Part shown: positions 24,075 through 34,035 of the stretch, piece by piece
Layout of the letters: each line of letters opens with the position of its first letter
Position numbering within the stretch: the first letter of the stretch is position 1
Assembly: GCF_028687615.1 (NCBI RefSeq)
Contig: NZ_JAQTZU010000023.1
Location: 1 to 47,876 of the forward strand
Direction: 5' to 3'
DNA length: 47,876 bases
Source: Methylovulum sp.
GTDB taxonomy: Bacteria; Pseudomonadota; Gammaproteobacteria; Methylococcales; Methylomonadaceae
Notes under the pieces: model-generated
Databases searched by the model: none
Seen by the model: the letters and a program-made list of their open reading frames with translations, nothing else
Told to the model about the DNA's origin: nothing
Translations under genes and position numbers: made by a program

Positions 24075-25598
24075 TCAGAATCTCAAAAATAAGCTGGCAG
24101 TCGCGCGATTTTCTTCATAATTATTAGTGGTGACTGCTGAAGATTGATTTAGGTGGCGAAATTCTAAACGACCATTTAGGCGGTTGGTGATTGATCTGTT
24201 CAAGCCCAATGCAAAATCATAACGGTTGTCTTTTTGTGATAAGCCCCGGTCTATTTGCTGCCATCCGGGATTGATGTAGGCACTGGTTTTAGGCGCAAAC
24301 TGCCAATTCCAACGACCATTGATCCCAGTCACTTTTTCATGATTGCCTGTCACTTGAAATGACCGGTCTTGATTAAACGCACTGACGGCAATATTGCTTT
24401 TACCCGTGACAAACGACACCGAAAAGTCCCAGGTTTTGGTCAAAATAACTTGATCGGTTTGAGTGGGAAAAAAAAAGGGGAATTGCACAGGCTGGGTGAT
24501 AAGCGGGTCTGGATTAATGTCAATGGTGATGACGCGCTGCTGTAATAACAAGGTTTGCACCGTCGTTGTGTCATTGTTGTGCGATAAAGACCAAGTAGTG
24601 CGTTGGGTGCGGTAATTCAAGGCCGTTTGCCAAGTTTGCCCTGAATTTAGGCCAATTTTGTTGTCCCTGAATGTGGTCACCCAGGTCAAACGCTGCATAG
24701 GGGAAATATTTAAGGTGACATGGGCATTATTCCCATATCCGGCCTCAAGACTATAACGCTGGCTAGGCATCCACTGGACACCGGCGGTGTAAAAAAAGCC
24801 ATTATTGCTACCTGTCAATGACTGAAAACTGTTTTCACTATAGCCACCCTGAGCAAAAACATTAAACTGTTTGTTTAAATAAGTCCTTACGGTCGCATTT
24901 GAATTTTGGAAGGAAACATCATTACCAGACGCACGATAATTTTCACGGTTGTTAAATGATAAGTTCCAACTAACCCGTTTGAATGCAGTACCGCTATTTA
25001 ACTGGAGTTGCTCCCCTAAATTAACGGTGTCAGAAATACCTGCCCTATCCGAAGCAGCAATGGTATCGGTGGTCAAGGTATCAAAATTGGCACCTATAGA
25101 ACCATTGGCGTAATTACCAAAATGTGGCGTCCAATTTGGCGAAAGGCTAAAGGTATTGACATTGGCCCGGTTTCCAGAACCCGATATATTGTCGTTTGCA
25201 ACTTGGGTGTTACTGATGTTTTGTTGGCTGACAGAGCTGTTCGCGTTCAAAAAAAATCTATTGGGTATCAAGGTGTTGTAGCTATTAAACTGTAGCTGGT
25301 TAAAGGTTGTGGCTTCGTTGTCACCAGATGCATTATATAAATTCTGCATACGGTAATTCAGGTTGAGATTACTCCGCCCTGATTGCCTAACAACAAAAAT
25401 ACTCGGCGTGGCTTCTGTGACAAAAGCTGCCGTTTCATTGCCTTTCTGGGCTAATTTAATATTATCTGAATAAATTTCTTGAAACTGTATATAAGGTCTT
25501 AAAGTCCAGTTTCCGGCATGGGATGGTTGGCAAGTGACGCATAATAACAGGCCGGCTAAGCTAACTCTCGGAACAGTGCCATTAAAGTGTCTTGACAA
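24075..25598 (-). CDS. XrtA-associated outer-membrane beta-barrel protein
   Basis: About 507 residues. The TTG at 25598 is chosen because GAGGGG lies 5-6 nt before it and it gives a standard signal peptide (hydrophobic VSLAGLLLCV, cleavage after SHA). An ATG at 25646 would add 16 residues before the signal and has no ribosome site. The mature part alternates aromatic and polar residues (LNLNYRMQNLYN, FQEIYSDNI, VSWNLSFNNRENYR) and ends in a beta-signal-like TASLFLRF. This matches the PEP-CTERM-associated beta-barrel family (TIGR03016 type), probably the outer-membrane part of polymer export. It lies between the autokinase and the ATPase, its usual position. Confidence 0.85.
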   Translation of the reverse strand: MSRHFNGTVPRVSLAGLLLCVTCQPSHAGNWTLRPYIQFQEIYSDNIKLAQKGNETAAFVTEATPSIFVVRQSGRSNLNLNYRMQNLYNASGDNEATTFNQLQFNSYNTLIPNRFFLNANSSVSQQNISNTQVANDNISGSGNRANVNTFSLSPNWTPHFGNYANGSIGANFDTLTTDTIAASDRAGISDTVNLGEQLQLNSGTAFKRVSWNLSFNNRENYRASGNDVSFQNSNATVRTYLNKQFNVFAQGGYSENSFQSLTGSNNGFFYTAGVQWMPSQRYSLEAGYGNNAHVTLNISPMQRLTWVTTFRDNKIGLNSGQTWQTALNYRTQRTTWSLSHNNDTTTVQTLLLQQRVITIDINPDPLITQPVQFPFFFPTQTDQVILTKTWDFSVSFVTGKSNIAVSAFNQDRSFQVTGNHEKVTGINGRWNWQFAPKTSAYINPGWQQIDRGLSQKDNRYDFALGLNRSITNRLNGRLEFRHLNQSSAVTTNNYEENRATASLFLRF

Positions 25599-25746
25599 AG
25601 TTTCCCCTCGTTTGCAAGATGTTGAAACTTTTATATATAGTTCCATATAGAGTTGTCTGGCAACGGACGATTAAATAAAATGGTGGAAGACGTTGCTGAC
25701 GGTAAGCTGGGCATCCATAAAACGGGTTTATCTGGATGATTGGATA

Positions 25747-26802
25747 TCAATGGGTGGCATATTGTCCGTAACCATAGCCATAATAATATCCGTCACTCAA
25801 ACTGATTAATGTTTTGTTAAATACCAGCAAGACCACGTCACAGACAGATAGCTTGCTGACAGATTCCATGACCATGCTCTGCAAGGTCTTTTCGGCTTCT
25901 ACAACCAAAACAACTTGACCGACCAGCTTTGCCAACACTTCGCCCTGGGTGGCGGCCAATAAAGGCGGCGAGTCGAAAATCACAATACGGTCAGGGTAGC
26001 GGTTGCTTAATTCTTCGGCAAACAAGGCCATTTTATTGCTGGACAATAACTCGGTTGAATATTTATGCAGCTTTCCGGCTGGAATAATACGCAATCCTTG
26101 CATATCGGTCGCCAATTCTATATCAGAATAAGCCACATTTTCCCCTTCCAGATAATCGATCAAACCTAACATTGAGGGTGAATGAATCCCTAATCTTTTC
26201 GACACGGATGGCCTGGCGACATCGGCATCAATCAACAATACCTTTTTGTCACGTTCATTGGCAATGCTCAAAGCCAGATTAATCGCAGTAAAGGTTTTGC
26301 CTTCGCCCGGTACGCTGCTTGTCACCAAAATCAGATTCGACCGGGCAATGCCCACACTCCCCGCTCCAAACGCATTGTAAATAAGAGGCCGCTTGATGTT
26401 CCTGTATTCCTCTATAGTTTTGGTATTCACATCGCTAGGCGTGACAAAGCCCAATTCAGCCAACCTGGCCCAATCAATATCAACCCTCTCTTGCCGGGCC
26501 TGGTGAGGCTCCCCTATATTATGCCCAACGCCAGCCTCATTAGCCGCAGTAAACATAGGTTTGTTTAACGAAGGGGGTTCTGCCTTAAATAATTCCGTTT
26601 CGACCGCAAAATCGGCTTTGGCAATCAGTGACGGCTCCGTGTCTTTATTAAAAACCTTTTCAATTGTTGCAGAGACACTAGGCGTGGCGGGAAAGGCGTC
26701 GCCCTCAAAATGCAAACTCGTTTCGGTAGACAAATCGATGCTTTTATTAACTTCCTGCTCTGTTTGGTCGGCTTTGTTGACTGCTTTTTCAATAATACTC
26801 AT
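25747..26802 (-). CDS. XrtA-associated tyrosine autokinase (CpsD/EpsG type)
   Basis: 351 residues from the ATG at 26802 (GAGGT about 8 nt upstream; the preceding TTG codon is not needed). Residues ~1-135 are a low-complexity cytoplasmic linker. The BY-kinase domain follows: Walker A SSVPGEGKTFTAINLA, Walker A' KKVLLIDADVARPS, Walker B RIVIFDSPPLL. The C-terminus is a tyrosine cluster (DGYYYGYGYGQYATH), the autophosphorylation tail. It would phosphorylate itself with the adjacent Wzz-like protein as activator and so set chain length and export. The gene order Wza, Wzz, kinase is the standard one for Wzy-dependent systems. Confidence 0.9.
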   Translation of the reverse strand: MSIIEKAVNKADQTEQEVNKSIDLSTETSLHFEGDAFPATPSVSATIEKVFNKDTEPSLIAKADFAVETELFKAEPPSLNKPMFTAANEAGVGHNIGEPHQARQERVDIDWARLAELGFVTPSDVNTKTIEEYRNIKRPLIYNAFGAGSVGIARSNLILVTSSVPGEGKTFTAINLALSIANERDKKVLLIDADVARPSVSKRLGIHSPSMLGLIDYLEGENVAYSDIELATDMQGLRIIPAGKLHKYSTELLSSNKMALFAEELSNRYPDRIVIFDSPPLLAATQGEVLAKLVGQVVLVVEAEKTLQSMVMESVSKLSVCDVVLLVFNKTLISLSDGYYYGYGYGQYATH

Positions 26803-26823
26803 CAATGACCTCTAAAGATTTTT

Positions 26824-28395
26824 TTAGTGTATACGTTGCAATAATTTGACTAAACTTGATACGTCAATATGCAAAATATCAATCATCATAAAAGTGATGT
26901 AAATCACAATAAGCCCGAAAGTGCAAAGACCATATTTAAACGGTTCTTTTTTATTCTTTTTAAGCTCAAGATCATTGATTTTCATTGACACACTGCCTAG
27001 AACTGGAAGCCCGGTCAATTGCCTAAGTTGCGCGGTTGTCATCACCGTAGGCCTAATTAGATAAATTAAAAACGCAACACCAAAACCTGAAACCACACCG
27101 ACAAGCAGGACAATTGAATCCATGATGGGCTTGGCTGGTGACGAAGGTAACAGCGGCTTGTCCGGGGCATCAGCAATTTTAAATTTTAAAGATTCAGCTT
27201 GGTCATCCACTTTCTTTGATAAGCTTGCCTGCTCTCGCGTCGACAGCAATTGTTCATAATTTTTCTTTATGGCTGAATAATCCCGATTTAAATTCTGCAT
27301 TTCCGTCTCAAGTGAGAGCCGGGTATTCCATTCGCTTTGTGCCAACTCCAAACGTTTTTCCAACACATTAACACGGGATTGGATCGATGCGACATTTGCC
27401 TCCGCTTCATTCAAAGCTATCTTAATCGATTGTGTATAGGGATTGGTCATCACCGAACTGTCAAGCCCTCCCGCTTCTGCTTGTTTGGCGCGTTTTTTTT
27501 CGCTGATTTTTTCCAGCTCCTTGATGGTTTTATTTAGATGCGCTATTTCAGGATGATTGGCAGTGTATTTAATGAGCAAATCATCCCTACGCAGTTTAAG
27601 TCCGGCAATTTTTTCATCTTCTATAGTGGATTGTTGGTCTGCTAAAACGCCCCACTCTTCGTCGTTAGAAACCAAGGCTTCATCAAATTGTTCTTTTAAT
27701 GCTTGTTTCCTTGAAATAGCTTCATCCAAAATCAATTTCGCATCTTGCAACGTAACGGTCATTGTATGCATTTGCTCCACTTGATTGCTACCCTGACCAG
27801 GTAACATCCCCAAATTGGCACGCATAAAATTTTCTTTAGCTTTTTCTGCATTACGCAGACGGACTTCATATTCCTGAATTTGCCGGTCAATAAAATGATG
27901 CGCGGTGTCCGCCCCTGCCATCGTGGACAATTGTGTCTGTTCAGAGAAGACCGTTAATACCGCCTGCACCACATTTTTTGCCAAATCAGGATTATCTGCT
28001 TCATATTTTATGGTAAAAATATCATCGCCTAGGGCGGTTATCTTAATATGTTTCTTCAAATCATCTATAAGTTGCTCCTGATCACGGGGATTTTTTATCC
28101 TCTTCTCCAAATCGGACAAGTGGATGATTTGTTCGACATTATTTTTGGTAAACATCAATTGTTGCATCACCCTAAGCAATGCCCTGACATCAGATTCGAC
28201 TGTCATCCCCCTCATCAAGGGCCTGAGCATGGTGCTGGTTTCAACATGCACTTTAGCCTCAGAGGTATATTGCCTGGGCATAACCAACACCACCAGCCAA
28301 CCTGTCAGGCAGATTATCCACGCCAATACAATCGCTATCCATTTGTACCTTAAGGTTCCTCTTAAATAAAAAAGGATCTCTATTAACTGCTGCAT
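26824..28395 (-). CDS. XrtA-associated Wzz-type chain-length determinant
   Basis: 523 residues. There is an N-terminal transmembrane segment (WIAIVLAWIICLTGWLVVLV, ~20-39) and a Wzz domain after it. A long periplasmic coiled coil spans ~170-410 (runs of K/E/A heptads such as KTIKELEKISEKKRAKQAEA). A second transmembrane segment, MDSIVLLVGVVSGFGVAFLIYL, lies near 430, preceded by the PDKPLLPSSP proline motif typical of the family, and a third hydrophobic stretch at the C-terminus (FGLIVIYITFMMIDIL). It matches the TIGR03007 group. It controls polymer length with the BY-kinase encoded immediately downstream (21 bp). Confidence 0.9.
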   Translation of the reverse strand: MQQLIEILFYLRGTLRYKWIAIVLAWIICLTGWLVVLVMPRQYTSEAKVHVETSTMLRPLMRGMTVESDVRALLRVMQQLMFTKNNVEQIIHLSDLEKRIKNPRDQEQLIDDLKKHIKITALGDDIFTIKYEADNPDLAKNVVQAVLTVFSEQTQLSTMAGADTAHHFIDRQIQEYEVRLRNAEKAKENFMRANLGMLPGQGSNQVEQMHTMTVTLQDAKLILDEAISRKQALKEQFDEALVSNDEEWGVLADQQSTIEDEKIAGLKLRRDDLLIKYTANHPEIAHLNKTIKELEKISEKKRAKQAEAGGLDSSVMTNPYTQSIKIALNEAEANVASIQSRVNVLEKRLELAQSEWNTRLSLETEMQNLNRDYSAIKKNYEQLLSTREQASLSKKVDDQAESLKFKIADAPDKPLLPSSPAKPIMDSIVLLVGVVSGFGVAFLIYLIRPTVMTTAQLRQLTGLPVLGSVSMKINDLELKKNKKEPFKYGLCTFGLIVIYITFMMIDILHIDVSSLVKLLQRIH

Positions 28396-28430
28396 ATCTT
28401 TTCTGTTCTTGGGAGTTTTTCGTTAGATAG

Positions 28431-29150
28431 TTAAAAAAATGCTTCAGGTATTATGACAATATCTCCGGGCAAAATTTTCACATTCGCTGACAAATCAGCA
28501 TTTTCAATCAGATCGTCAATCCTGATGCCAAATTGTTGCATTTCTCCGTTGATGTTACGGACAACACTGGCCCTATTACCATCTGCATATTGCCCCAAGC
28601 CGCCCACTTGTATCATAAGGTCCAGTAATGTCATATCTTTCTTATAAGGGAAAGAACGGGCGGAAAAACGCGAGCCGCCACCCGAATTTGCTCCTCCCCC
28701 ATAACCAGAACCACCAGAGAATCCACCGCCAACGCCACTATTAACTCCACTACTTCCACCGCCACTTAATTGCCCGATTATCCGCACTTGCTGGCTATAA
28801 ACGCCTTGAAAACCGCTCACCATAATGACCACTTGGGGATCACGTACATATTTTGCCAACGATTTTTCCATAACCCTGGCCAATTGGGTTGGGGTTCTGC
28901 CACTGGCGGTCAAATCTTCCGCCAAAGGAATAGTGATTTTGCCATCAGGCCGGACAGTTGCCGTCGTAGAAATGTCCGGATTTCCCCAGACATAAATTGT
29001 GATGTTGTCACCAGGGCCAATAATGTAAGTATAATCGGAAGGAATAGTGGCATCATCTTCCTGTGTCAATTGCGGATGCCCACAACCCAACAGCATAAAA
29101 ATAAGCACTGCTAACAACCATTTTCTGATTTGCAAAATTAACACCTTCAT
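28431..29150 (-). CDS. XrtA-associated Wza-like polysaccharide export lipoprotein
   Basis: 239 residues. A lipoprotein signal (WLLAVLIFMLLGC) places the acylated Cys at residue 23. The poly-export domain begins TYIIGPGDNITIYVWGNPDI and includes VRPDGKITIPLAEDLTASGR. A SLBB-like half ends the protein (VKILPGDIVIIPEAFF). Between them is a ~40-residue Gly/Ser-rich insert (~130-165) with repeated GGG(S/Y) units, unusual in length. It would form the outer-membrane channel for the polymer. It begins the block export-Wzz-kinase-OMP-ATPase; the short C-terminal region compared with E. coli Wza is normal for this TIGR03027-type subgroup. Confidence 0.9.
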   Translation of the reverse strand: MKVLILQIRKWLLAVLIFMLLGCGHPQLTQEDDATIPSDYTYIIGPGDNITIYVWGNPDISTTATVRPDGKITIPLAEDLTASGRTPTQLARVMEKSLAKYVRDPQVVIMVSGFQGVYSQQVRIIGQLSGGGSSGVNSGVGGGFSGGSGYGGGANSGGGSRFSARSFPYKKDMTLLDLMIQVGGLGQYADGNRASVVRNINGEMQQFGIRIDDLIENADLSANVKILPGDIVIIPEAFF

Positions 29151-29261
29151 TACCTCATTTTTACCCTATAAAAATATCAACGGACAGAATTATCTAAACC
29201 AGTGGCCTTTACCAAACGGAATACGGGCAACGGACTAGCTTGTTTAGTAGAGTTGTTATTA

Positions 29262-30554
29262 TTACAGCCGCCACAAAGTAATACCTTCAGGAACAGTGGC
29301 ACGATCCAATTTGGCTTTGACATCAATGACCACGCCTTTTTGATGCTCTAACAACGCCGAGAAATAAGACCAATCTTTAGCCATAAAGTAACGGTGGGGA
29401 ACCACAAACAACACGGCTTGGGCAGGCAGTAACTGACGTTCATCAACAACCATTTCAACCGCATATTCCGCCATTATTTCATGTGCGTCAGCCATCGGAT
29501 CAAAGATTTGGACACGGATACCATAATCTTGCAATTCCCTGACTATATCAATGGCACGGGTATTCCTAATATCAGGCACATTTTCCTTAAAAGTAAAACC
29601 TAACAAAGTGGCAATACTGCCTTTTACGCAATGCCCAGATTTAATCAACTCTTTTACGGTCTGGCTGGCAATAAACCCGCCCATGCTATCATTGATGCTA
29701 CGCCCGGATAATATAACTTGGGGCGTGTAACCTAGTATGGCAGCCTTATAGGTTAAATAATACGGGTCTACACCGATACAGTGCCCACCAACCAAACCTG
29801 GCTCGAAAGGCAGAAAATTCCATTTTGATGAGGCGGCTGCCAATACGTCTTTGGTATCTATATCCATTTTATTAAAAATCAACGCCAGTTCATTCATCAA
29901 GGAAATATTTAAATCCCTTTGCGTGTTTTCAATGACTTTTGCCGCCTCGGCGACTTTAATCGTAGCCGCTTTATGCACACCCGCAGTGACCACGGATTCG
30001 TAGACGGCTGCGACTATGGCCAGGGTTTCCGGGCTATCCCCTGACACCACTTTGGTGATAGTTTTGAATGTATGTACTTTATCGCCGGGGTTTATGCGTT
30101 CGGGTGAATAACCCACTGCAAAATCAACGCGCCATTTTAAACCGGATTCCCGTTCCAATACGGGAATACAGTCTTCTTCAGTTGCCCCTGGATAAACCGT
30201 TGATTCGTAAACGACAATATCACCTTTTTTTAGCTGTTGCCCGACGGTTTTTGACGCTTTCAATACTGGTGATAAATCCGGCTGTTTGGCATGATTGACC
30301 GGAGTCGGGACGGCGATGATATGGAAATCAGCTTTTTGTAAGTCGTGGGCATCGGAGGTAAATAAAATATCGCTCTCGGCCAACTCAATAGCGGACACCT
30401 CGTTAGTCCGTTCAATACCTTCCCTTAACTCGGCGATCCGTTCCTGATTGATATCAAAACCGATGACTTGCTGATCCTTACCAAACTCAACAGCTACAGG
30501 CAAACCGACATATCCCAAGCCTATTACCGAGATTTTTCGACCATGAGCATTCAT
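29262..30554 (-). CDS. TviB/WbpA-type UDP-sugar 6-dehydrogenase
   Basis: 430 residues from an ATG at 30554 whose A is shared with the epimerase stop (TGATG). It has an NAD-binding Rossmann start, ISVIGLGYVGLPVAVEFG. The middle contains YSPERINPGDKVH and VAEAAKVIENTQRDLNI, and the active-site Cys lies in GLVGGHCIGVDPYYL. The C-terminal part is FKENVPDIRNTRAIDIV. This pattern fits UDP-N-acetyl-hexosamine 6-dehydrogenases such as TviB rather than UDP-glucose dehydrogenase, though the substrate cannot be proven. It oxidises C6 of the nucleotide sugar to a carboxyl group in two NAD-dependent steps, making a uronic acid for the exopolysaccharide. Confidence 0.88.
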   Translation of the reverse strand: MNAHGRKISVIGLGYVGLPVAVEFGKDQQVIGFDINQERIAELREGIERTNEVSAIELAESDILFTSDAHDLQKADFHIIAVPTPVNHAKQPDLSPVLKASKTVGQQLKKGDIVVYESTVYPGATEEDCIPVLERESGLKWRVDFAVGYSPERINPGDKVHTFKTITKVVSGDSPETLAIVAAVYESVVTAGVHKAATIKVAEAAKVIENTQRDLNISLMNELALIFNKMDIDTKDVLAAASSKWNFLPFEPGLVGGHCIGVDPYYLTYKAAILGYTPQVILSGRSINDSMGGFIASQTVKELIKSGHCVKGSIATLLGFTFKENVPDIRNTRAIDIVRELQDYGIRVQIFDPMADAHEIMAEYAVEMVVDERQLLPAQAVLFVVPHRYFMAKDWSYFSALLEHQKGVVIDVKAKLDRATVPEGITLWRL

Positions 30555-31564
30555 CAGCTTACCCTGTAAAAATTTTTGTACCATTCAACAAAATTACCGA
30601 TACCCACTTCCAATAAGGTATCAGGCTTATAACCTAGGTCATCCACGAGATCAGAGACATCCGCGTAAGTATCAGGAACGTCACCAGGTTGCAAGGGCAA
30701 AAAGTTTTTTATCGCTGTTTTACCAAGGCATTTTTCCAGTGTTTCAACAAAAGTTAATAAATGTACCGGATTGTTATTGCCGATGTTGTAAACGCGATAA
30801 GGTGACAGGCTGGTTCCCGGGTCGGGATTTGCCCCTGACCAATCGGCATTGGGTTGCGCCGGTTTATCTATCACCCTGACCACACCTTCAATGATGTCGT
30901 CAATATAAGTAAAATCGCGGCGGTGATTACCGAAGTTAAACACATCAATAGGTTTTCCTTCAAGTATACTGCGCGTGAATAAAAACAACGACATATCAGG
31001 CCTGCCCCACGGCCCGTAAACAGTAAAAAAACGTAATCCTGTGGTCGGCAACTGATACAAATGGCTATAAGTGTGGGCCATCAATTCATTGGCTTTTTTA
31101 CTGGCGGCATAAAGCGAGACCGGATGGTCCACGTTATGATGAATGGAAAAAGGCATGTTCGTGTTTGCGCCATAGATGGAACTAGAAGACGCATACGCTA
31201 AATGTTCCACGTCATTATGCCTGCATCCTTCAAGAATATTAAGAAAGCCCACTATGTTGGAATCAATATAAGCATGGGGATGGGTAATTGAATATCTGAC
31301 ACCGGCCTGGGCGGCAAGGTGCATGACTCTTTGAAATTTCTCAGTTGAGAAAAGCCCCTCGATTTGTGGCTTATCGCCAATATCAAGCTTAATAAACCTA
31401 AAGTTTTTATATGGTTTTAAACGTTCCAGACGCGCCAACTTTAAATTGACATCGTAATAATCATTGAGGTTGTCAATGCCTACGACTTCCTCGCCGCGTT
31501 CCAACAACCTAAGGCTAAGCGAGGAACCGATAAATCCTGCCGCACCTGTTACCAGTACCTTCAA
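30554..31564 (-). CDS. UDP-uronate 4-epimerase (NAD-dependent SDR)
   Basis: 336 residues of extended short-chain dehydrogenase. [19 protein letters not shown] binds NAD and [19 protein letters not shown] is typical of UDP-glucuronate/galacturonate epimerases. The Ser-x24-Tyr-x3-Lys site is in ASSSSIYG and [10 protein letters not shown]. The end [11 protein letters not shown] is complete. It would interconvert the gluco and galacto forms of the uronic sugar made by the downstream dehydrogenase, with which it shares a TGATG junction. Whether the true substrate is the N-acetylated form (as TviC) or UDP-glucuronate is open; the sequence is closer to the latter. Confidence 0.88.
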   Translation of the reverse strand: MKVLVTGAAGFIGSSLSLRLLERGEEVVGIDNLNDYYDVNLKLARLERLKPYKNFRFIKLDIGDKPQIEGLFSTEKFQRVMHLAAQAGVRYSITHPHAYIDSNIVGFLNILEGCRHNDVEHLAYASSSSIYGANTNMPFSIHHNVDHPVSLYAASKKANELMAHTYSHLYQLPTTGLRFFTVYGPWGRPDMSLFLFTRSILEGKPIDVFNFGNHRRDFTYIDDIIEGVVRVIDKPAQPNADWSGANPDPGTSLSPYRVYNIGNNNPVHLLTFVETLEKCLGKTAIKNFLPLQPGDVPDTYADVSDLVDDLGYKPDTLLEVGIGNFVEWYKNFYRVS

Positions 31565-31611
31565 AACCCTCTCCTAGTCAATCTGCATCACTATTTATTG
31601 CTTAACAGCAA

Positions 31612-34035
31612 TTATTGCCTTGCTTTGGTTATTTCCGCCAATAATGATTCAGCCGCTTTTTTTTCAGAGAAATTAGCATTTGTCTTTGCCAATTCCAAAG
31701 CTTGCTTCAATTCAGAACCCGCTAAACCGTCATCGCCATTTTTGTGGTAAGCCATTGCCAAATGGTATCTGAAAGCAGGCACATTAGGGGCAGCAGCCAC
31801 TATCTGGTTTAGGATACTCAAAGCATCTGAAATCCTATTCTGTTTAATTAGAATCCAGGCGTAAGTGTCTTTGTAATAAATCTGTTCAGAATCCTTGAAT
31901 TTTTCGGCCAATTGGGCGGCTTTGTTCAACTGCTCTTTATCGGTTGCGTTTTCACCAAGAATCCAGGCCAAGTTATTAACGGCCAAATCCAGACGCGGGT
32001 TTTTGTCGATCAATTGCTCGTATAACTTGATAGCCAGATCATTTTTTCCGAGGCTTCCATACAAAGAGGCAAGAGAGATTGTCAGTTCAACACTTTCGGG
32101 ATTTTTTTTCAAGCCTTCCTGATAGACAGCAACGGCTGAAGGTTTATCATTTTCAGCTAACTTAGTATTAGCTAATAAGGAATATAATTTGGGGATATTG
32201 GCGTCTATTTTAATCAGTTGATTCAATAAATTTTCAGTTTTTTCAAACTCTTTATCCAGACTATGCAGTTCGGCCAGTAAAACTCCAGCCGATATGTTTT
32301 TAGGCTTTTTGGCCAGAGCGGCGTTTAAATAGGCAACCATCTCCCCCCGTTTACCCATTTTCTCATAGCAACGGCCAAGGCTGACCAAGGCATCACTGTT
32401 TTCAGGGTATTTCGCCAATAACTCTTTATAAATCGCAATGGCCTTAGGATATTCACCTTGACCTTGAAATATCTGCCCTTGTAAAAAAGCGGCGAGATCT
32501 TTTGCCAAAGGGTTTATGACATTCTTGATTTGCTGCACAACAATTTTGGTTTCATCCCAATTACTTTCCGATAAATTAATTTTTGCCAATTTTTCCAGCA
32601 ATAGTAAATTATCGGATTTGATTTTTATCGCCTTCTTTAATATATCTTTAGCAAATTTCACATCATTAGTCGCCAAAGCTTTGTCATATACATAGACCAA
32701 GGCTTCATAATTGATTGGATTCAGCTCCAATGCCTTGGCAAAGTTTTTATCGGCTTCTTGCTTGTTATCTTTGATTAAATAGGCTTGTCCCAACAAATAC
32801 AGGACTTCGTCGGAATTTGGTTTTGAAAATATAATTTTATTCAAGATTTCAATTGCTTCATCGGGTAACTGTTTAGCAATAAATAATCTTGCCTTGAGTA
32901 TTTTGGCAGTTTCAAAATCAGGTTTAGCTTCCAATAACTCATCAACAATCTTACCGGCAACATCATAATTTTTGTTGTCCAGGACATTCTTTGCCAACAG
33001 GGCCTTAGCGGCATAAGCGGTATTAGAATCTTTTTCTGAGGCTATAACCTGATTAAAAACAGCGTTGGCTTCATCAAAGTTTTTTCTTGATGCCATCCAA
33101 TTAGCAAGCTCTATCAAAACCTTGGGCTGGTTTTTTGACTGTTCGACGAACTGATGAAATTCTCCGATTGCCTTATCTTTGGAAAACATGGACAAAAAAT
33201 CAAGCAACAGTAATTTCGGCCTAACGTCATTAGGAAGCTCGGCAATTACTTGGCGTAACAGTTCTTCCGCTTCTTTTTTCTTGTCTGTCTGAATGTAGAT
33301 TTTAGCTAAAATCACTTTAAAATCTTTATTCTCAGGATGCGCCAAAATTAACTTATGGTAATCCGCTATCACCGCATCCATATCTTTTGCTTTTGCATGA
33401 AGCTGAACTTTAAACAATTGGAGGACAATATTTTTAGGATCGTTTTTTATCGCGCTATCAATTAATTCCAATGCGGTGGATAAATCATTTTTTTCCATAA
33501 AAACCATTGCTTTCAAAGACAAAGCATCAGTGTTATTAGGATTTTTCGATAAAATATCGTCAATGATTGCCAAAGCTTCTGCTGGTTTCTTTTGGCTGAT
33601 AAACGCCGAGGCTTTTAAGGTACGTCCCTGCAAATTTTGACCGTCCTCTTTCAATATAAAATCAGCTTGCTCTTGCGCCTTTACCGGCTCACGCAGAAGG
33701 AGCAAAACATTACCCAGTTTTATTCTTGCTTCAGTATGCTTTGGTGCCAATTCAACTGCTTTTATAAGATTTTCTTTCATCGCCTTATACTGTTGATTTT
33801 TTTCGTCCAGTAACGCGAGGTAGTAATAAGTTTGTGCGGTATCCTTATTGGTCTGGCTGGAAGTTTCCAATTCCAGCTTAGCTTTTTCATATTCACCTTT
33901 ATCAAGATACTCAATGCCTTTCTGAAGGTGGGCATTTCCATCGTCCTTGTTATCACACCCTTCCGCAAGCAATATTGTTAAAAAAATCGCACTGGCTATT
34001 AGCTTTTTTTTACTACCGTGATGAAAATCGTTCAT
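31612..34035 (-). CDS. prsT: XrtA/PEP-CTERM TPR-repeat lipoprotein PrsT
   Basis: 807 residues. The lipoprotein signal KKLIASAIFLTILLAEGC gives a lipidated Cys near residue 27. Nearly the whole mature protein is TPR: about 20 repeats of the A-x3-G-x2-Y/L-x-P pattern (DTAQTYYYLALLDEKNQQY; NSDALVSLGRCYEKMGKRG). It matches the PrsT family (TIGR02917), which accompanies XrtA systems, although it is shorter than the ~900 residues I recall for typical members. It probably scaffolds exopolysaccharide export in the periplasm. It starts the minus-strand cluster; 47 bp lie between it and the epimerase gene. Confidence 0.88.
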   Translation of the reverse strand: MNDFHHGSKKKLIASAIFLTILLAEGCDNKDDGNAHLQKGIEYLDKGEYEKAKLELETSSQTNKDTAQTYYYLALLDEKNQQYKAMKENLIKAVELAPKHTEARIKLGNVLLLLREPVKAQEQADFILKEDGQNLQGRTLKASAFISQKKPAEALAIIDDILSKNPNNTDALSLKAMVFMEKNDLSTALELIDSAIKNDPKNIVLQLFKVQLHAKAKDMDAVIADYHKLILAHPENKDFKVILAKIYIQTDKKKEAEELLRQVIAELPNDVRPKLLLLDFLSMFSKDKAIGEFHQFVEQSKNQPKVLIELANWMASRKNFDEANAVFNQVIASEKDSNTAYAAKALLAKNVLDNKNYDVAGKIVDELLEAKPDFETAKILKARLFIAKQLPDEAIEILNKIIFSKPNSDEVLYLLGQAYLIKDNKQEADKNFAKALELNPINYEALVYVYDKALATNDVKFAKDILKKAIKIKSDNLLLLEKLAKINLSESNWDETKIVVQQIKNVINPLAKDLAAFLQGQIFQGQGEYPKAIAIYKELLAKYPENSDALVSLGRCYEKMGKRGEMVAYLNAALAKKPKNISAGVLLAELHSLDKEFEKTENLLNQLIKIDANIPKLYSLLANTKLAENDKPSAVAVYQEGLKKNPESVELTISLASLYGSLGKNDLAIKLYEQLIDKNPRLDLAVNNLAWILGENATDKEQLNKAAQLAEKFKDSEQIYYKDTYAWILIKQNRISDALSILNQIVAAAPNVPAFRYHLAMAYHKNGDDGLAGSELKQALELAKTNANFSEKKAAESLLAEITKARQ

